Shown in pieces: positions 34,811 to 44,068 of a DNA stretch of 64,000 bases (position 1 is its first letter; each line of letters starts with the position of its first letter). Position numbers and translations under genes: made by a program. Source of the DNA: Pseudomonas sp. GD04019 (GTDB lineage: Bacteria > Pseudomonadota > Gammaproteobacteria > Pseudomonadales > Pseudomonadaceae); the NCBI RefSeq assembly GCF_029837695.1, contig NZ_JAOEEA010000001.1, forward strand, positions 1 to 64,000, read 5' to 3'. Below the pieces are notes generated by a model that was given only the letters and a program-made list of their open reading frames with translations, had not been told where the DNA came from and ran no database searches.

Positions 34811-37222
34811 ATGAGCGATCAGGACAACAGCTCCGACTACAGTTCCGAGTACATCGAGGCCGAGGCGCACCGCCAGGCTACTCACCTCGCCCTGCCCGGC
34901 CAGACGCTGCCGGACAAGCTCTACGTGCTGCCCATCCACAACCGGCCGTTCTTCCCGGCCCAGGTGCTGCCGGTGATCGTCAGCGAGGAACACTGGACCG
35001 AGACCCTGGAGCTGGTGGCCAACACCGAGCACAAGTGCCTGGCGTTGTTCTATGTCGACCAGCCTGTGACCGACCCGCGCCACTTCGATACCGCCTCCCT
35101 GCCCGAACACGGCACCTTGGTGAAGATCCACCAAGCCAGCCGGGTGGATGGCAAGCTGCAGTTCGTTGCCCAGGGCCTGAGCCGGGTCAAGGTGCGTGGC
35201 TGGCTCAAGCGCCATCGCCCGCCCTACCTGGCCGAAGTCGAGTACCCATCGAACGCCAACGACCAGCGCGACGAGGTCAAGGCCTACGGCATGGCGCTGA
35301 TCAATGCGATCAAGGAACTGCTGCCGCTCAATCCGCTGTACAGCGAGGAGCTGAAGAACTACCTCAACCGCTTCAGCCCCAACGATCCGTCGCCACTCAC
35401 CGATTTCGCCGCCGCCCTGACCACAGCACCCGCCAGCGTGCTGCAGGAAGTGCTGGATACCGTGCCGGTCCTCAAGCGCATGGAGAAGGTGCTGCCGCTG
35501 CTGCGCAAGGAAGTGGAAGTCGCGCGTCTGCAGAACGAGCTGTCCGCCGAAGTGGACCGCAAGATCGGCCAGCACCAGCGCGAATTCTTCCTCAAGGAAC
35601 AGCTCAAGGTGATCCAGCATGAACTGGGCATCACCAAGGACGACCGCAGCGCCGACGCCGACGAGTTCCGCGCGCGCCTGGCCGGCAAGACCCTGCCCGA
35701 GCAGGCCAAGAAGCGCATCGACGAGGAGCTGCACAAACTGGCGATCCTCGAAGCCGGCTCGCCGGAATACGCCGTGACCCGCAACTACCTGGACTGGGCC
35801 ACCGCCCTGCCCTGGGGTGTGTTCGGCCAGGATAAGCTCGACCTCGGCCACGCCCGCAAGGTGCTGGACAAGCACCACGCCGGCATGGACGACATCAAGG
35901 CACGCATCACCGAGTTCCTCGCCGTCGGCGCCTTCAAGGGCGAGATCTCCGGCAGCATCGTGCTGCTGGTCGGCCCGCCCGGCGTGGGCAAGACCAGCAT
36001 CGGCAAATCCATCGCCGAATCCCTCGGTCGGCCGTTCTATAGGTTCAGCGTCGGCGGCATGCGCGACGAGGCGGAGATCAAGGGCCACCGCCGCACCTAC
36101 ATCGGCGCCATGCCCGGCAAGCTGGTGCAGGCACTGAAGGAAGCCGAGGTGATGAACCCGGTGATCATGCTCGACGAGATCGACAAGATGGGCGCCAGCT
36201 ACCAGGGCGACCCGGCCTCGGCGCTGCTGGAGACCCTCGACCCGGAGCAGAACGTCGAGTTCCTCGACCACTACCTGGACCTGCGCCTGGACCTGTCCAA
36301 GGTGCTGTTCGTGTGCACCGCCAACACCCTCGACTCCATTCCCGGGCCGCTGCTCGACCGCATGGAGGTGATCCGCCTGTCCGGCTATATCGCCGAGGAG
36401 AAGCTGGCCATCGCCAAGCGCCATCTGTGGCCGCGCCAGCTAGCGAAAGCCGGCGTCAGCAAGCAGCAGTTGAGCATCAACGATGCAGCGCTAAAGGGCG
36501 TGATCGAGGGCTACGCCCGCGAGGCCGGAGTGCGCCAGCTGGAGAAGCAGCTGGGCAAGCTGGTGCGCAAGGCGGTGGTGCAGCTGCTGGACAACCCGGG
36601 CAGCCAGGTGAAGATCGCCCCCCGCGACCTGGAGGCCTACCTGGGCATGCCGGTGTTCCGCGGCGAACAGGTGTTCAACGGCACCGGCGTGATCACCGGC
36701 CTGGCCTGGACCAGCATGGGCGGCGCCACCCTGCCGATCGAAGCCACGCGCATCCACACCCTCAACCGCGGCTTCAAGCTCACCGGCCAGCTCGGCGAGG
36801 TGATGAAGGAGTCGGCGGAGATTGCCTACAGCTACATCGGCGCCAACCTGAAGAAGTTCGGCGGCGATGCGACCTTCTTCGACCAGGCCTTCGTCCACCT
36901 GCACGTACCGGAAGGCGCCACCCCCAAGGACGGCCCCAGCGCCGGCATCAGCATGGCCAGCGCCCTGCTCTCCCTGGCCCGCAACCAGGCGCCGAAGAAA
37001 GGCGTGGCCATGACCGGCGAGCTGACCCTCACCGGCCAGGTGCTGGCCATCGGCGGAGTCCGCGAGAAGGTGATCGCCGCGCGGCGGCAGAAGATCTTCG
37101 AACTGATCCTGCCCGAGGCCAACCGCGGCGACTTTGCCGAGCTACCGGGCTACCTCAAGGAAGGGCTGACCGTGCACTTCGCCAAACGCTATACCGACGT
37201 GGCCAGGGTGCTGTTTGGCTGA
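34811..37222 (+). CDS. asrA: AsrA, second Lon-family ATP-dependent protease
   Basis: An 803-aa Lon-type protease: N-terminal substrate-binding domain (to ~300), AAA+ module with Walker A GPPGVGKT (388-395) and Walker B IMLDEIDK, and C-terminal peptidase with Ser710 (KDGPSAG) and Lys753 (GVREK). The Ser-Lys spacing of 43 equals E. coli Lon. The divergent N-terminus and the downstream icp gene identify the AsrA paralogue rather than housekeeping Lon. In P. aeruginosa AsrA promotes heat-shock induction by tobramycin. Start at 34811 (MSDQDNSSDYSS). Confidence 0.92.
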   Translation: MSDQDNSSDYSSEYIEAEAHRQATHLALPGQTLPDKLYVLPIHNRPFFPAQVLPVIVSEEHWTETLELVANTEHKCLALFYVDQPVTDPRHFDTASLPEHGTLVKIHQASRVDGKLQFVAQGLSRVKVRGWLKRHRPPYLAEVEYPSNANDQRDEVKAYGMALINAIKELLPLNPLYSEELKNYLNRFSPNDPSPLTDFAAALTTAPASVLQEVLDTVPVLKRMEKVLPLLRKEVEVARLQNELSAEVDRKIGQHQREFFLKEQLKVIQHELGITKDDRSADADEFRARLAGKTLPEQAKKRIDEELHKLAILEAGSPEYAVTRNYLDWATALPWGVFGQDKLDLGHARKVLDKHHAGMDDIKARITEFLAVGAFKGEISGSIVLLVGPPGVGKTSIGKSIAESLGRPFYRFSVGGMRDEAEIKGHRRTYIGAMPGKLVQALKEAEVMNPVIMLDEIDKMGASYQGDPASALLETLDPEQNVEFLDHYLDLRLDLSKVLFVCTANTLDSIPGPLLDRMEVIRLSGYIAEEKLAIAKRHLWPRQLAKAGVSKQQLSINDAALKGVIEGYAREAGVRQLEKQLGKLVRKAVVQLLDNPGSQVKIAPRDLEAYLGMPVFRGEQVFNGTGVITGLAWTSMGGATLPIEATRIHTLNRGFKLTGQLGEVMKESAEIAYSYIGANLKKFGGDATFFDQAFVHLHVPEGATPKDGPSAGISMASALLSLARNQAPKKGVAMTGELTLTGQVLAIGGVREKVIAARRQKIFELILPEANRGDFAELPGYLKEGLTVHFAKRYTDVARVLFG

Positions 37223-37277
37223 TGCTAGAGCCGGATAGACCACCCTACCGTTGAATACACCTTATTCAGGAAAGAAC

Positions 37278-37772
37278 ATGGAAGTCAGGCGTATCTGCCA
37301 GCAGGATCTCGACGCATTCTATGCACTGTTTGGCGAGGTAAATGCCGAGGGAAAATACTCCGCTCGGGCCACACCACCACCCAAGGATGCCGTACGCCAC
37401 GCGCTGAAGACGGCCGAAGAAAACAACTGGCCCATTTATGTTGCCGAAGAGGGCAATAACGTCATCGCCTCAGCGGAAGCCTATCCCGAGAGCTTTTGCC
37501 GGGAGGGTGGTGATGCCCAGGTCGCCATTCTTGGCATGCAGGTCAAGCAGGACTATCGACGACGTGGTTATGGCGAGGCACTCCTGTCCGCGGTGATACG
37601 TCATTGCAAAAACCTGGATTTCACCTCCATCGATCTTTCCGTTTTGAAGTCGAACGAAGCAGCAAGAAATCTCTATAAAAAAGCAGGTTTCGCATGGGTC
37701 GAGGATCTCCCCGTTTGCACACGCCCTGACGGCAGGGAAGACCAGCCAGAGAAAATGCGCTTGGTGCTCTAG
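37278..37772 (+). CDS. GNAT-family N-acetyltransferase
   Basis: A 164-aa GNAT protein: acetyl-CoA loop QDYRRRGYGEALLSA preceded by VAILGMQV, and the late SNEAARNLYKKAGF motif. AGGAAAG precedes the ATG at 37278. Base composition is visibly lower in G+C than its neighbours, with A-rich runs (CTATAAAAAAGCAG) and less biased codons. It sits between asrA and icp, which I recall as adjacent in P. aeruginosa. Recent acquisition is likely; substrate unknown. Confidence 0.88.
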   Translation: MEVRRICQQDLDAFYALFGEVNAEGKYSARATPPPKDAVRHALKTAEENNWPIYVAEEGNNVIASAEAYPESFCREGGDAQVAILGMQVKQDYRRRGYGEALLSAVIRHCKNLDFTSIDLSVLKSNEAARNLYKKAGFAWVEDLPVCTRPDGREDQPEKMRLVL

Positions 37773-37866
37773 CCGCCCCACCAGACCGCTGGGCTTATCG
37801 AATCCCGCCCCGACAAGCCCCACCAACCGCTATGCTGTGCGGGTTTTCGATCGACAGGAGTCCGCC

Positions 37867-38268
37867 ATGAACCGTGCCCATCGCCTGCTATTGCCTTGCA
37901 GCCTCGCCCTACTCGCCGCCTGCACCTCGCAACCGAAACCCAGCGTGAGCGTGGAAGAGAAGCAGCTGGGCAAATGCCCGATGGAGCTGCACAGCGGCCA
38001 GACCCTGAACATCACCCTGCCGAGCAATCCCACCACCGGCTTCCGCTGGGTAGTGGCCGACGCGGCGCCCGGCGTGCTGCGCAGCCTGGGCAAGGAGGTC
38101 TACGTGACGCCGGAAGACGCCGGACTGGTGGGCGCCGGCGGGCAGTCCACGTGGCGCTACCAGGCCTATCAGCCCGGCACGGGCCGCCTGCTGATGCAGT
38201 ATCGGCGTCCCTGGGAAGTGGAAGTAAAGCCAGCCAAGATCATCGACTGCCAGATCGAAGTGCGCTGA
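37867..38268 (+). CDS. icp: Chagasin-family inhibitor of cysteine peptidases (ICP), lipoprotein
   Basis: A 133-aa lipoprotein (lipobox LAAC, Cys19) of MEROPS family I42. The three inhibitor loops are all visible: NPTTGF (54-59), GAGGQ (89-93) and RRPWE (113-117). Chagasins block papain-type peptidases by inserting these loops in the active-site cleft. A lipid anchor would place it in the periplasm or outer membrane. It is followed 5 bp later by a small membrane protein gene. Confidence 0.93.
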   Translation: MNRAHRLLLPCSLALLAACTSQPKPSVSVEEKQLGKCPMELHSGQTLNITLPSNPTTGFRWVVADAAPGVLRSLGKEVYVTPEDAGLVGAGGQSTWRYQAYQPGTGRLLMQYRRPWEVEVKPAKIIDCQIEVR

Positions 38269-38273
38269 GCGGC

Positions 38274-38558
38274 ATGCCAAGCCAGTTCATCCAGAACCAG
38301 CGGCAGCGGTTCTCCAGTTGGTGGAACTCGCCCATCCGCAAGCGAGATCGCCTGGCCGGCGCCGTGATCGGCGCCATGGCCTGCTTCTGGATAGTGAGTC
38401 TGGGACGCTTGGCCTTTTCGGCGCCGCCCGCCTCGCTGAGCCAACTCGCACTCTGGGCGCTGGGCGGCGCAGCGCTGGGCGCCGCCTTCGGCGCCCGATA
38501 TCCCAAACTGGCAACCTGCCTGCTGTTGCCCTTCAGCACGTTCGGCGTCAGCAGCTGA
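38274..38558 (+). CDS. Small two-segment membrane protein downstream of icp
   Basis: A 94-aa protein beginning MPSQFIQNQRQRF, with a charged N-terminus and two hydrophobic segments (GAVIGAMACFWIVSLG and WALGGAALGAAFGA). It starts 5 bp after the icp stop in a different frame, so the two are probably translated together. I do not recognise the family; function unknown. Confidence 0.7.
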   Translation: MPSQFIQNQRQRFSSWWNSPIRKRDRLAGAVIGAMACFWIVSLGRLAFSAPPASLSQLALWALGGAALGAAFGARYPKLATCLLLPFSTFGVSS

Positions 38559-38646
38559 CGCGATAAACCACCCGGCCTGGCACTTAACGCACTGGCCTGA
38601 GCCAGGGCGATGGCAATAATGGCGCAAACAACAAGAGAGCCCCGCC

Positions 38647-39333
38647 ATGCGCCCACTGCTGCTGATCCTCGCCCTCGCCGGCGTCGCCCTGTTCCTGCTC
38701 GGCCTGCACCTCGAATTCCAGTGGCTGACGCTACTGAGCAAGCCAGTGCCGATGATCTGCCTGCTGATCTGGCTGCGCCAGGCGCCGGCCGGCACCTATC
38801 GGCGCTGGATCGCCATCGGCCTGGGGTTTTCGCTGCTGGGCGACATGCTGCTGCAGTGGTCGGCCGATCTGTTCGTATTCGGCCTGGGGGCCTTCTTGCT
38901 CGCCCACCTCGCCTACCTGGTGGCTTACCTGAGCGATACGCGCCGCCTGGCACCTCTCGACCTGCTGATCGCCGCGCTTGCGGCCGGCGGCATGTTCTTC
39001 GTGCTGGCCGGCGCCGGCCTCGGGCCACTGCTGCTGCCGGTGGCGCTGTACAGCCTGGCCATCGGCGCCATGCTGTGGCGAGCGCTGGCGCGGATCGGCG
39101 CGGTGGCGGCCACCTCCGCCTGGCTGGCGGCGGGCGGCGCGGCGCTGTTCGTGCTGTCGGACAGCCTGATCGGTATCAACCGCTTCGTCGCGCCGTTCGA
39201 GGGCGCCGGCTACGCCATCATCCTCAGCTACTGGCTGGGGCAACTCGGCATCACCGCCTCGGCGGTGGTCCTGCTCGCCCGACCGGCTCAACTGGAAGGA
39301 GCTTCCTCGGCGCCGTCCATCTCCCGGCGATAG
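38647..39333 (+). CDS. YhhN-family lysoplasmalogenase-like membrane protein
   Basis: A 228-aa protein with about eight membrane segments. GFSLLGDMLLQWS and the late FVLSDSLIGINRF stretches carry the conserved Asp/Ser-rich residues of the YhhN/TMEM86 family, which hydrolyses the vinyl-ether bond of lysoplasmalogens. The 3' end runs 46 bp into the convergent diguanylate cyclase gene. Activity inferred from the family. Confidence 0.88.
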   Translation: MRPLLLILALAGVALFLLGLHLEFQWLTLLSKPVPMICLLIWLRQAPAGTYRRWIAIGLGFSLLGDMLLQWSADLFVFGLGAFLLAHLAYLVAYLSDTRRLAPLDLLIAALAAGGMFFVLAGAGLGPLLLPVALYSLAIGAMLWRALARIGAVAATSAWLAAGGAALFVLSDSLIGINRFVAPFEGAGYAIILSYWLGQLGITASAVVLLARPAQLEGASSAPSISRR

Positions 39334-40988
39334 ATGCACAGGCGGTTACGCCCGCCGCGCTTGGCCTGGTACAGGGCCAGGTCGGCAGCGTGCAGCAGCG
39401 CATCCATCTGTTCGCCGTCCAGCGGGAACCAGGCCAGGCCGAGCGAGATATTGATCGGCCCCAGTGGCTGGCCACCGTAGCGTACCTGCAGACGGCTTAC
39501 GGCCAGGCGCAGGGATTCGCAGCGCTCGATGGCATCCTCGCGGCTGATCTCCGGCATTACCAGGCAGAACTCCTCGCCGCCGTAGCGGCAGGCCAGGTCG
39601 CTGGTGCGCACGCTGCGCTTCATCTCCATGGCCAGGTGGCGCAGCACCAGGTCGCCGGCCTCGTGGCCGAAGGTGTCGTTGAAGCGCTTGAAGTGGTCCA
39701 CATCGAGCAGCACCACGGCCACCGGCGACTGCTTGCGCGAGGCGCGCAACAACTCGCGGCGCAGGGTCTCGTCGAGGAAGCGGCGGTTGTGCAGCCCCGT
39801 CAGGGCATCCACCAGCGACTGCTGCCGCAGGCTCTCGCGCAGCGACAGGTTGGACACGCCCAGCGATACCTGCTCGGCGAAGGCCTCGGCCAGCTCCAGG
39901 TCGGCCGCCTTGTTGCCGCCCAGCGTCAGTACCCCGAGTGGCTCGCCCTGAGCCATCAGCGGCACGCAGAGGTAACCCTGCTCGGCCAGAGCAGTGCCAT
40001 GCAGGTGTGGGCACAGCAGGTCCTTGCCCGGGTCCTGCACCTGGTGGCTCTGGCCGCGGCGGATGGCCCAGCACGAATGCGGCTCGAACAGATCCATGTC
40101 CTGTGGCCAGTCGCCCCAGTGGGCCACGCTCTCCAGCACGTCGCGGGAGGGGTGGTAGAGCGTCAGGCTGCCGGCATTCTGCGGAAACAGCTGGCCGGCG
40201 AAGCGGCCGATGATGCCGTAGCACTCGTCGAAGCTGTTGATCGAGTGCAACGCCCCAGCCATGCGGCTGAGCAGGGAAATTTCGCGATTGCGCAGCTCCA
40301 GGCGCTGCATGCCACTGGACAGCTGCTCGCTGAGATTGCGCAGGCTGTGACGGGCTGTGCGCCCGTCCCTAAGGGTGCGGAAAGTGAAGTAGTTCAGCAG
40401 CCCGATCAGCAGCAGGTCGAGCAGGCCGGTCGCCACCATACCGCCGATCATTACCCTGCGCTGCCATCCGCGGCGCTGCTCGAGAATCTGCAGGCGAACG
40501 TTCAGGTCAGCCTGCATCTCGCCGCTGAAGGTGCGCAACGTGTCCATCAGCTGTTTGCCCTTGCCGGTGGAGACGCGCGCCACCGCCGCCTCGATTCCCG
40601 CCTGGCGGCGTACGTCGACGGTGCCCTGCAGGTAGCTGCGCTGCTCGGCGATCACCGGTTTCAATCTGTCCAGGTGCTGCTTGAGCTCAGCGTCCTCGGT
40701 CGCGCTCTGCTCCAGCACCAGGAGCAGACGGTCCACTTCGGAAAACCCCAGGTAGAGCGGCGAGAGGAAATCATCACGGCCGGTGATGACGAAACCGCGC
40801 TGCCCGGTCTCGCCATCGGTCAGCGCCGCCAGTAGTTGCTGACTGTTGGCCAGCAGCCTCTCCTCCTGCTCGTAGCGCATATGGGTGGCGTCGATCCAAC
40901 GTTCGCCGAACAGCGGCACCAGCAGGTTGAGGCTGAGCATCAGGATGGCCAGCGTGAAGCCGGCCTGGAGTCGTGTTGCCGTCCGCAT
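39288..40988 (-). CDS. Membrane diguanylate cyclase (CHASE3-GAF-GGDEF)
   Basis: A 566-aa c-di-GMP synthase. Membrane segment ~8-27, CHASE3-like periplasmic region (~30-170, with GETGQRGFVITG), second membrane segment ~179-203, GAF domain (~245-385), and GGDEF domain from ~390. The active site reads GGEEF (470-474), a functional variant. The inhibitory I-site RTSD lies at 461-464, five residues before it, so product feedback is expected. Start at 40988 with AGGGAA upstream; it overlaps the yhhN-like gene by 46 bp. Confidence 0.93.
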   Translation of the reverse strand: MRTATRLQAGFTLAILMLSLNLLVPLFGERWIDATHMRYEQEERLLANSQQLLAALTDGETGQRGFVITGRDDFLSPLYLGFSEVDRLLLVLEQSATEDAELKQHLDRLKPVIAEQRSYLQGTVDVRRQAGIEAAVARVSTGKGKQLMDTLRTFSGEMQADLNVRLQILEQRRGWQRRVMIGGMVATGLLDLLLIGLLNYFTFRTLRDGRTARHSLRNLSEQLSSGMQRLELRNREISLLSRMAGALHSINSFDECYGIIGRFAGQLFPQNAGSLTLYHPSRDVLESVAHWGDWPQDMDLFEPHSCWAIRRGQSHQVQDPGKDLLCPHLHGTALAEQGYLCVPLMAQGEPLGVLTLGGNKAADLELAEAFAEQVSLGVSNLSLRESLRQQSLVDALTGLHNRRFLDETLRRELLRASRKQSPVAVVLLDVDHFKRFNDTFGHEAGDLVLRHLAMEMKRSVRTSDLACRYGGEEFCLVMPEISREDAIERCESLRLAVSRLQVRYGGQPLGPINISLGLAWFPLDGEQMDALLHAADLALYQAKRGGRNRLCIYRREMDGAEEAPSS

Positions 40989-41155
40989 TTCCCTGCGTTC
41001 CTTATCGGGCAGATAGCACAAGAGTAACCGCTGCAGTCCGGATAGCCACCCGTTTCCGGTCATAGCCACGGATAAGCCGGCTGTCTCACGGGCGAGACGG
41101 CAACGTCTCGGCAAATCGTCTATAGAGAGAATCAGGACCTTTCAAGGAGGCTGCC

Positions 41156-41725
41156 ATGCATGGCGACCCGTGGGCGCTACTGATGCTTTCGCTGTTCCTG
41201 CTGTCCGGCTGCACCAGCCTGCTGCCCAGCCAGCGAGCGGAGGTCACCTCCCCCTTCGGGGACTATCTCGATACCGAGATCCGCTACGCCCAGGCGCAAC
41301 CGGACAAGACCACCCGCGTCGAGCTGTTCGAGCTGGGCTTCGACCCGCTCAGCCAGGGTAACGGCAAGATGCTCTCGTTCATCGACCTGCGTCTGATGTT
41401 CGTACAGCCCAACGTGCCCATCGAATACCTGCCGGACGGCATGCTGCGCTGCCTGGAGGCCAAGGATCGCTGCATCGGCTACGCCTTCGAGTTCAACAAG
41501 ACCGACACCCAGCGTGTGGGCAGCTTCTGGGCCGACGTGCTCAACTTCCGCAAGACGCGGGAGCTGAAGGGCTGGACCTTCCGCGCGGTATTCGTGCTGG
41601 TCGACGACACCCTGGTGCACAAGGTCAGCAACGGCGAGCCGAACATCCGCCGCTACGAGGTCAAGCGCAACCCGCTGGGCCCGCTACAGGGCGGCGGCGA
41701 GTTCATCCTGGACCAGTTGCCCTGA
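41156..41725 (+). CDS. Predicted lipoprotein, unknown function
   Basis: A 189-aa protein with signal peptide and lipobox LSGC ([19 protein letters not shown]). Strong AAGGAGG 6 nt upstream. The mature part contains [19 protein letters not shown] and [13 protein letters not shown] with two cysteines; no domain recognised. It is 64 bp upstream of cmoA, possibly co-transcribed. Confidence 0.78.
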   Translation: MHGDPWALLMLSLFLLSGCTSLLPSQRAEVTSPFGDYLDTEIRYAQAQPDKTTRVELFELGFDPLSQGNGKMLSFIDLRLMFVQPNVPIEYLPDGMLRCLEAKDRCIGYAFEFNKTDTQRVGSFWADVLNFRKTRELKGWTFRAVFVLVDDTLVHKVSNGEPNIRRYEVKRNPLGPLQGGGEFILDQLP

Positions 41726-41789
41726 TGGCGGTTGGGTTGCTGCAAGCTCTTGGCTAGAATGCCGGCCTTTGCGCCCGGACCAAATCACC

Positions 41790-42533
41790 GTGAAACAGCA
41801 GCCCGACCGACTCTTCGCCCAGCCCCTGGACCAGGTGCCGGACTTCGTCTTCAACGAGGACGTGGCCAAGGTCTTCCCGGACATGATCAAGCGTTCGGTA
41901 CCGGGCTACCCGACCATCGTCGAGAACCTCGGCGTGCTGGCCGCGCAGTTCGCCCAGCCGCACAGCGCTCTATACGACCTTGGCTGCTCCCTCGGCGCGG
42001 TGACCCAGGCCCTGCGCCGCCATGTGCGCACCGACGACTGCAGGGTGATCGCGGTGGACAACTCCCACGCCATGGTCGAGCGCTGCTCCGAGTACCTGCA
42101 CGCCCAGGACGCCATGTTCCAGGAGCTGCTGCCGGTCGAGGTCCTCGAGGCGGATATCCTCACCCTGGACTTCCAGCCAGCCTCGCTGGTGGCGCTCAAC
42201 TTCACCCTGCAGTTCGTTGCCCCGGAACAGCGCCTGGAATTGCTGAGCCGCATCCGCCAGGCCCTGCTGCCGGGCGGCGCGCTGATCCTCTCGGAAAAGC
42301 TGCGTTTCGCCGATGATGCCGAACAGGCCCTGCTCGGCGAGCTGCACCTGGCGTTCAAGCGCGCCAATGGCTACAGCGAACTGGAAATCGCCCAGAAGCG
42401 CAGCGCCATCGAGAACGTGATGAAGCCCGACAGCCTGGAGCAGCACCGCGAGCGCCTGCTGGCGGCCGGCTTCTCCAAGGTCGTGCCCTGGTTCCAGTGC
42501 CTCAACTTTGCCTCGCTGATCGCCCTGCCATGA
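41790..42533 (+). CDS. cmoA: Carboxy-SAM synthase CmoA
   Basis: A 247-aa class I SAM enzyme converting SAM and prephenate to carboxy-S-adenosylmethionine for the cmo5U34 tRNA modification. SAM motif [13 protein letters not shown], then [14 protein letters not shown]. The GTG start at 41790 gives (M)[12 protein letters not shown] and a length equal to known Pseudomonas CmoA; an in-frame TTG at 41769 is a weaker choice. Overlaps cmoB by four bases (ATGA). Confidence 0.95.
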   Translation: MKQQPDRLFAQPLDQVPDFVFNEDVAKVFPDMIKRSVPGYPTIVENLGVLAAQFAQPHSALYDLGCSLGAVTQALRRHVRTDDCRVIAVDNSHAMVERCSEYLHAQDAMFQELLPVEVLEADILTLDFQPASLVALNFTLQFVAPEQRLELLSRIRQALLPGGALILSEKLRFADDAEQALLGELHLAFKRANGYSELEIAQKRSAIENVMKPDSLEQHRERLLAAGFSKVVPWFQCLNFASLIALP

Positions 42534-43501
42534 TCTTCTCCCGCCTCGACCTCGACGCCCTGCAACAGCAACTGGCCGGCAGCCCGCTGCAGGAGTGGGC
42601 CGCCGACCTGCCCGCCCAGCTCGACGCCAAGCTCGCCGTGGGCCACGGCGACCTCGCGCGCTGGTTCGCCGCCGTCGAGGCGTTGCCGACACTGGCGCTG
42701 GAAAACACCGAGCTGCGCACTGCGCTGCGCCTGGACGGAGCCTGTGACGAGGCCACGCGCACCGCGCTGAAGAGCGCGCTGCAGGGCCTGATCCCCTGGC
42801 GCAAGGGGCCGTTCGAGCTGTTCGGCGTGCACGTCGACACCGAATGGCGTTCGGACTGGAAATGGGAACGGGTCGCCCCGCATCTGGACCTGGCCGGCAA
42901 ACGCATCCTCGATGTCGGCTGCGGTAACGGCTACTACATGTGGCGCATGCTCGGCGCCGGTGCCGATGCCGTGGTGGGCGTCGATCCCAACTGGCTGTTC
43001 CTCAACCAGTTCCTCGCCGTGAAGCACTACCTGCCCGATGCACCGGCCTGGCACCTGCCGCTGGCCCTGGAGGAATTGCCGGCGAAGCTGGAAGGCTTCG
43101 ACACCGTGTTCTCCATGGGCGTGCTCTACCACCGCCGCTCGCCCATCGACCATCTGCTGGAGCTCAAGGACTGCCTGCTCAAGGGCGGCGAGCTGGTGCT
43201 GGAGACCCTGGTGGTGGAAGGCGATGCCCAGCAGGTGCTGGTGCCCGAGGACCGCTACGCGATGATGCGCAACGTCTGGTTCCTGCCCTCGGTGCCGGCC
43301 CTGGAGCTGTGGCTGCGCCGCGCCGGCTTCGTCGACGTGCGCTGCGTGGATGTCTCCACCACCAGCGTCGAGGAACAACGCAGCACCGAGTGGATGCGCT
43401 ACCAGTCGCTACCGGAATTCCTCGACCCGGCCGACCACAGCCGCACCCTCGAAGGTCTGCCGGCGCCGACCCGCGCCGTGCTGCTGGCGCGCAAGCCCTG
43501 A
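42530..43501 (+). CDS. cmoB: tRNA U34 carboxymethyltransferase CmoB
   Basis: A 323-aa enzyme transferring the carboxymethyl group from carboxy-SAM to 5-hydroxyuridine-34. Motifs: [25 protein letters not shown] N-terminal region, SAM-binding [15 protein letters not shown], and [13 protein letters not shown]. Translation is coupled to cmoA (ATGA). Convergent with the next gene, one base apart. Confidence 0.96.
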   Translation: MIFSRLDLDALQQQLAGSPLQEWAADLPAQLDAKLAVGHGDLARWFAAVEALPTLALENTELRTALRLDGACDEATRTALKSALQGLIPWRKGPFELFGVHVDTEWRSDWKWERVAPHLDLAGKRILDVGCGNGYYMWRMLGAGADAVVGVDPNWLFLNQFLAVKHYLPDAPAWHLPLALEELPAKLEGFDTVFSMGVLYHRRSPIDHLLELKDCLLKGGELVLETLVVEGDAQQVLVPEDRYAMMRNVWFLPSVPALELWLRRAGFVDVRCVDVSTTSVEEQRSTEWMRYQSLPEFLDPADHSRTLEGLPAPTRAVLLARKP

Positions 43502-43502
43502 C

Positions 43503-43940
43503 TCAGTCCAGGTAGCCCAAAGCGTCGCCCAGGCTAATCTTGCTGCGCACGAACACGCCGTTGCCGCGCCCCACTTCCTTGCCGTCCTCGCCATACAGCA
43601 CGGCCTCGGCGATGAACTGCGACTTGTTGCGGTTGACCACCTTGCCCACCGCTTTCAGCTTGCCGGCCGACACCGGGCGGGTGAGGTAGGTGGTGAAGGC
43701 CGTGGTCAACACGAACACCTCGGGCTCGAGGGAGTTGGCGGCGAAGAAAGCCGCATCGTCGAGCAGCTTGAAGTAGACCGAGCCATGCACCGCACCGGCG
43801 GCGTGAAAGAACTTCTCCTCCACCTGAATCTCGATCTCCGCCTCGCCATCGCGGACACGCATGACCAGCTGGTAGAAGGCGTTGACTGGTGCGGCGCCAT
43901 ACATGGTCTGCAAGCGCTGGTAGTGTTCCTCGGGGCTCAT
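43503..43940 (-). CDS. PaaI-type hotdog thioesterase (second copy)
   Basis: A 145-aa hotdog-fold protein. The FHAAGAVHGSVYFKLLDDAAFF helix carries the HGGxxx-like active Asp region. TTAFTTYLTRPVSAGKL forms the core strands. Unrelated in detail to the thioesterase at 18184. Acyl-CoA substrate unknown. Confidence 0.87.
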   Translation of the reverse strand: MSPEEHYQRLQTMYGAAPVNAFYQLVMRVRDGEAEIEIQVEEKFFHAAGAVHGSVYFKLLDDAAFFAANSLEPEVFVLTTAFTTYLTRPVSAGKLKAVGKVVNRNKSQFIAEAVLYGEDGKEVGRGNGVFVRSKISLGDALGYLD

Positions 43941-44068
43941 GGCGACTCCGCTGGGTGAAATACGCCGCCACTCTATCGCGCCACAAAGGCAGCGAAATCA
44001 CCACGGCCAGACAGCCCGCGAGCATGGCGGAATCGGCCGTTAGGCGGCCCAGCGCCGATGCATCGGTC

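Noticed and set aside
34775..36424. 549-codon frame antisense to asrA
   Set aside because: Low-complexity antisense of a strongly conserved protease; no start context.
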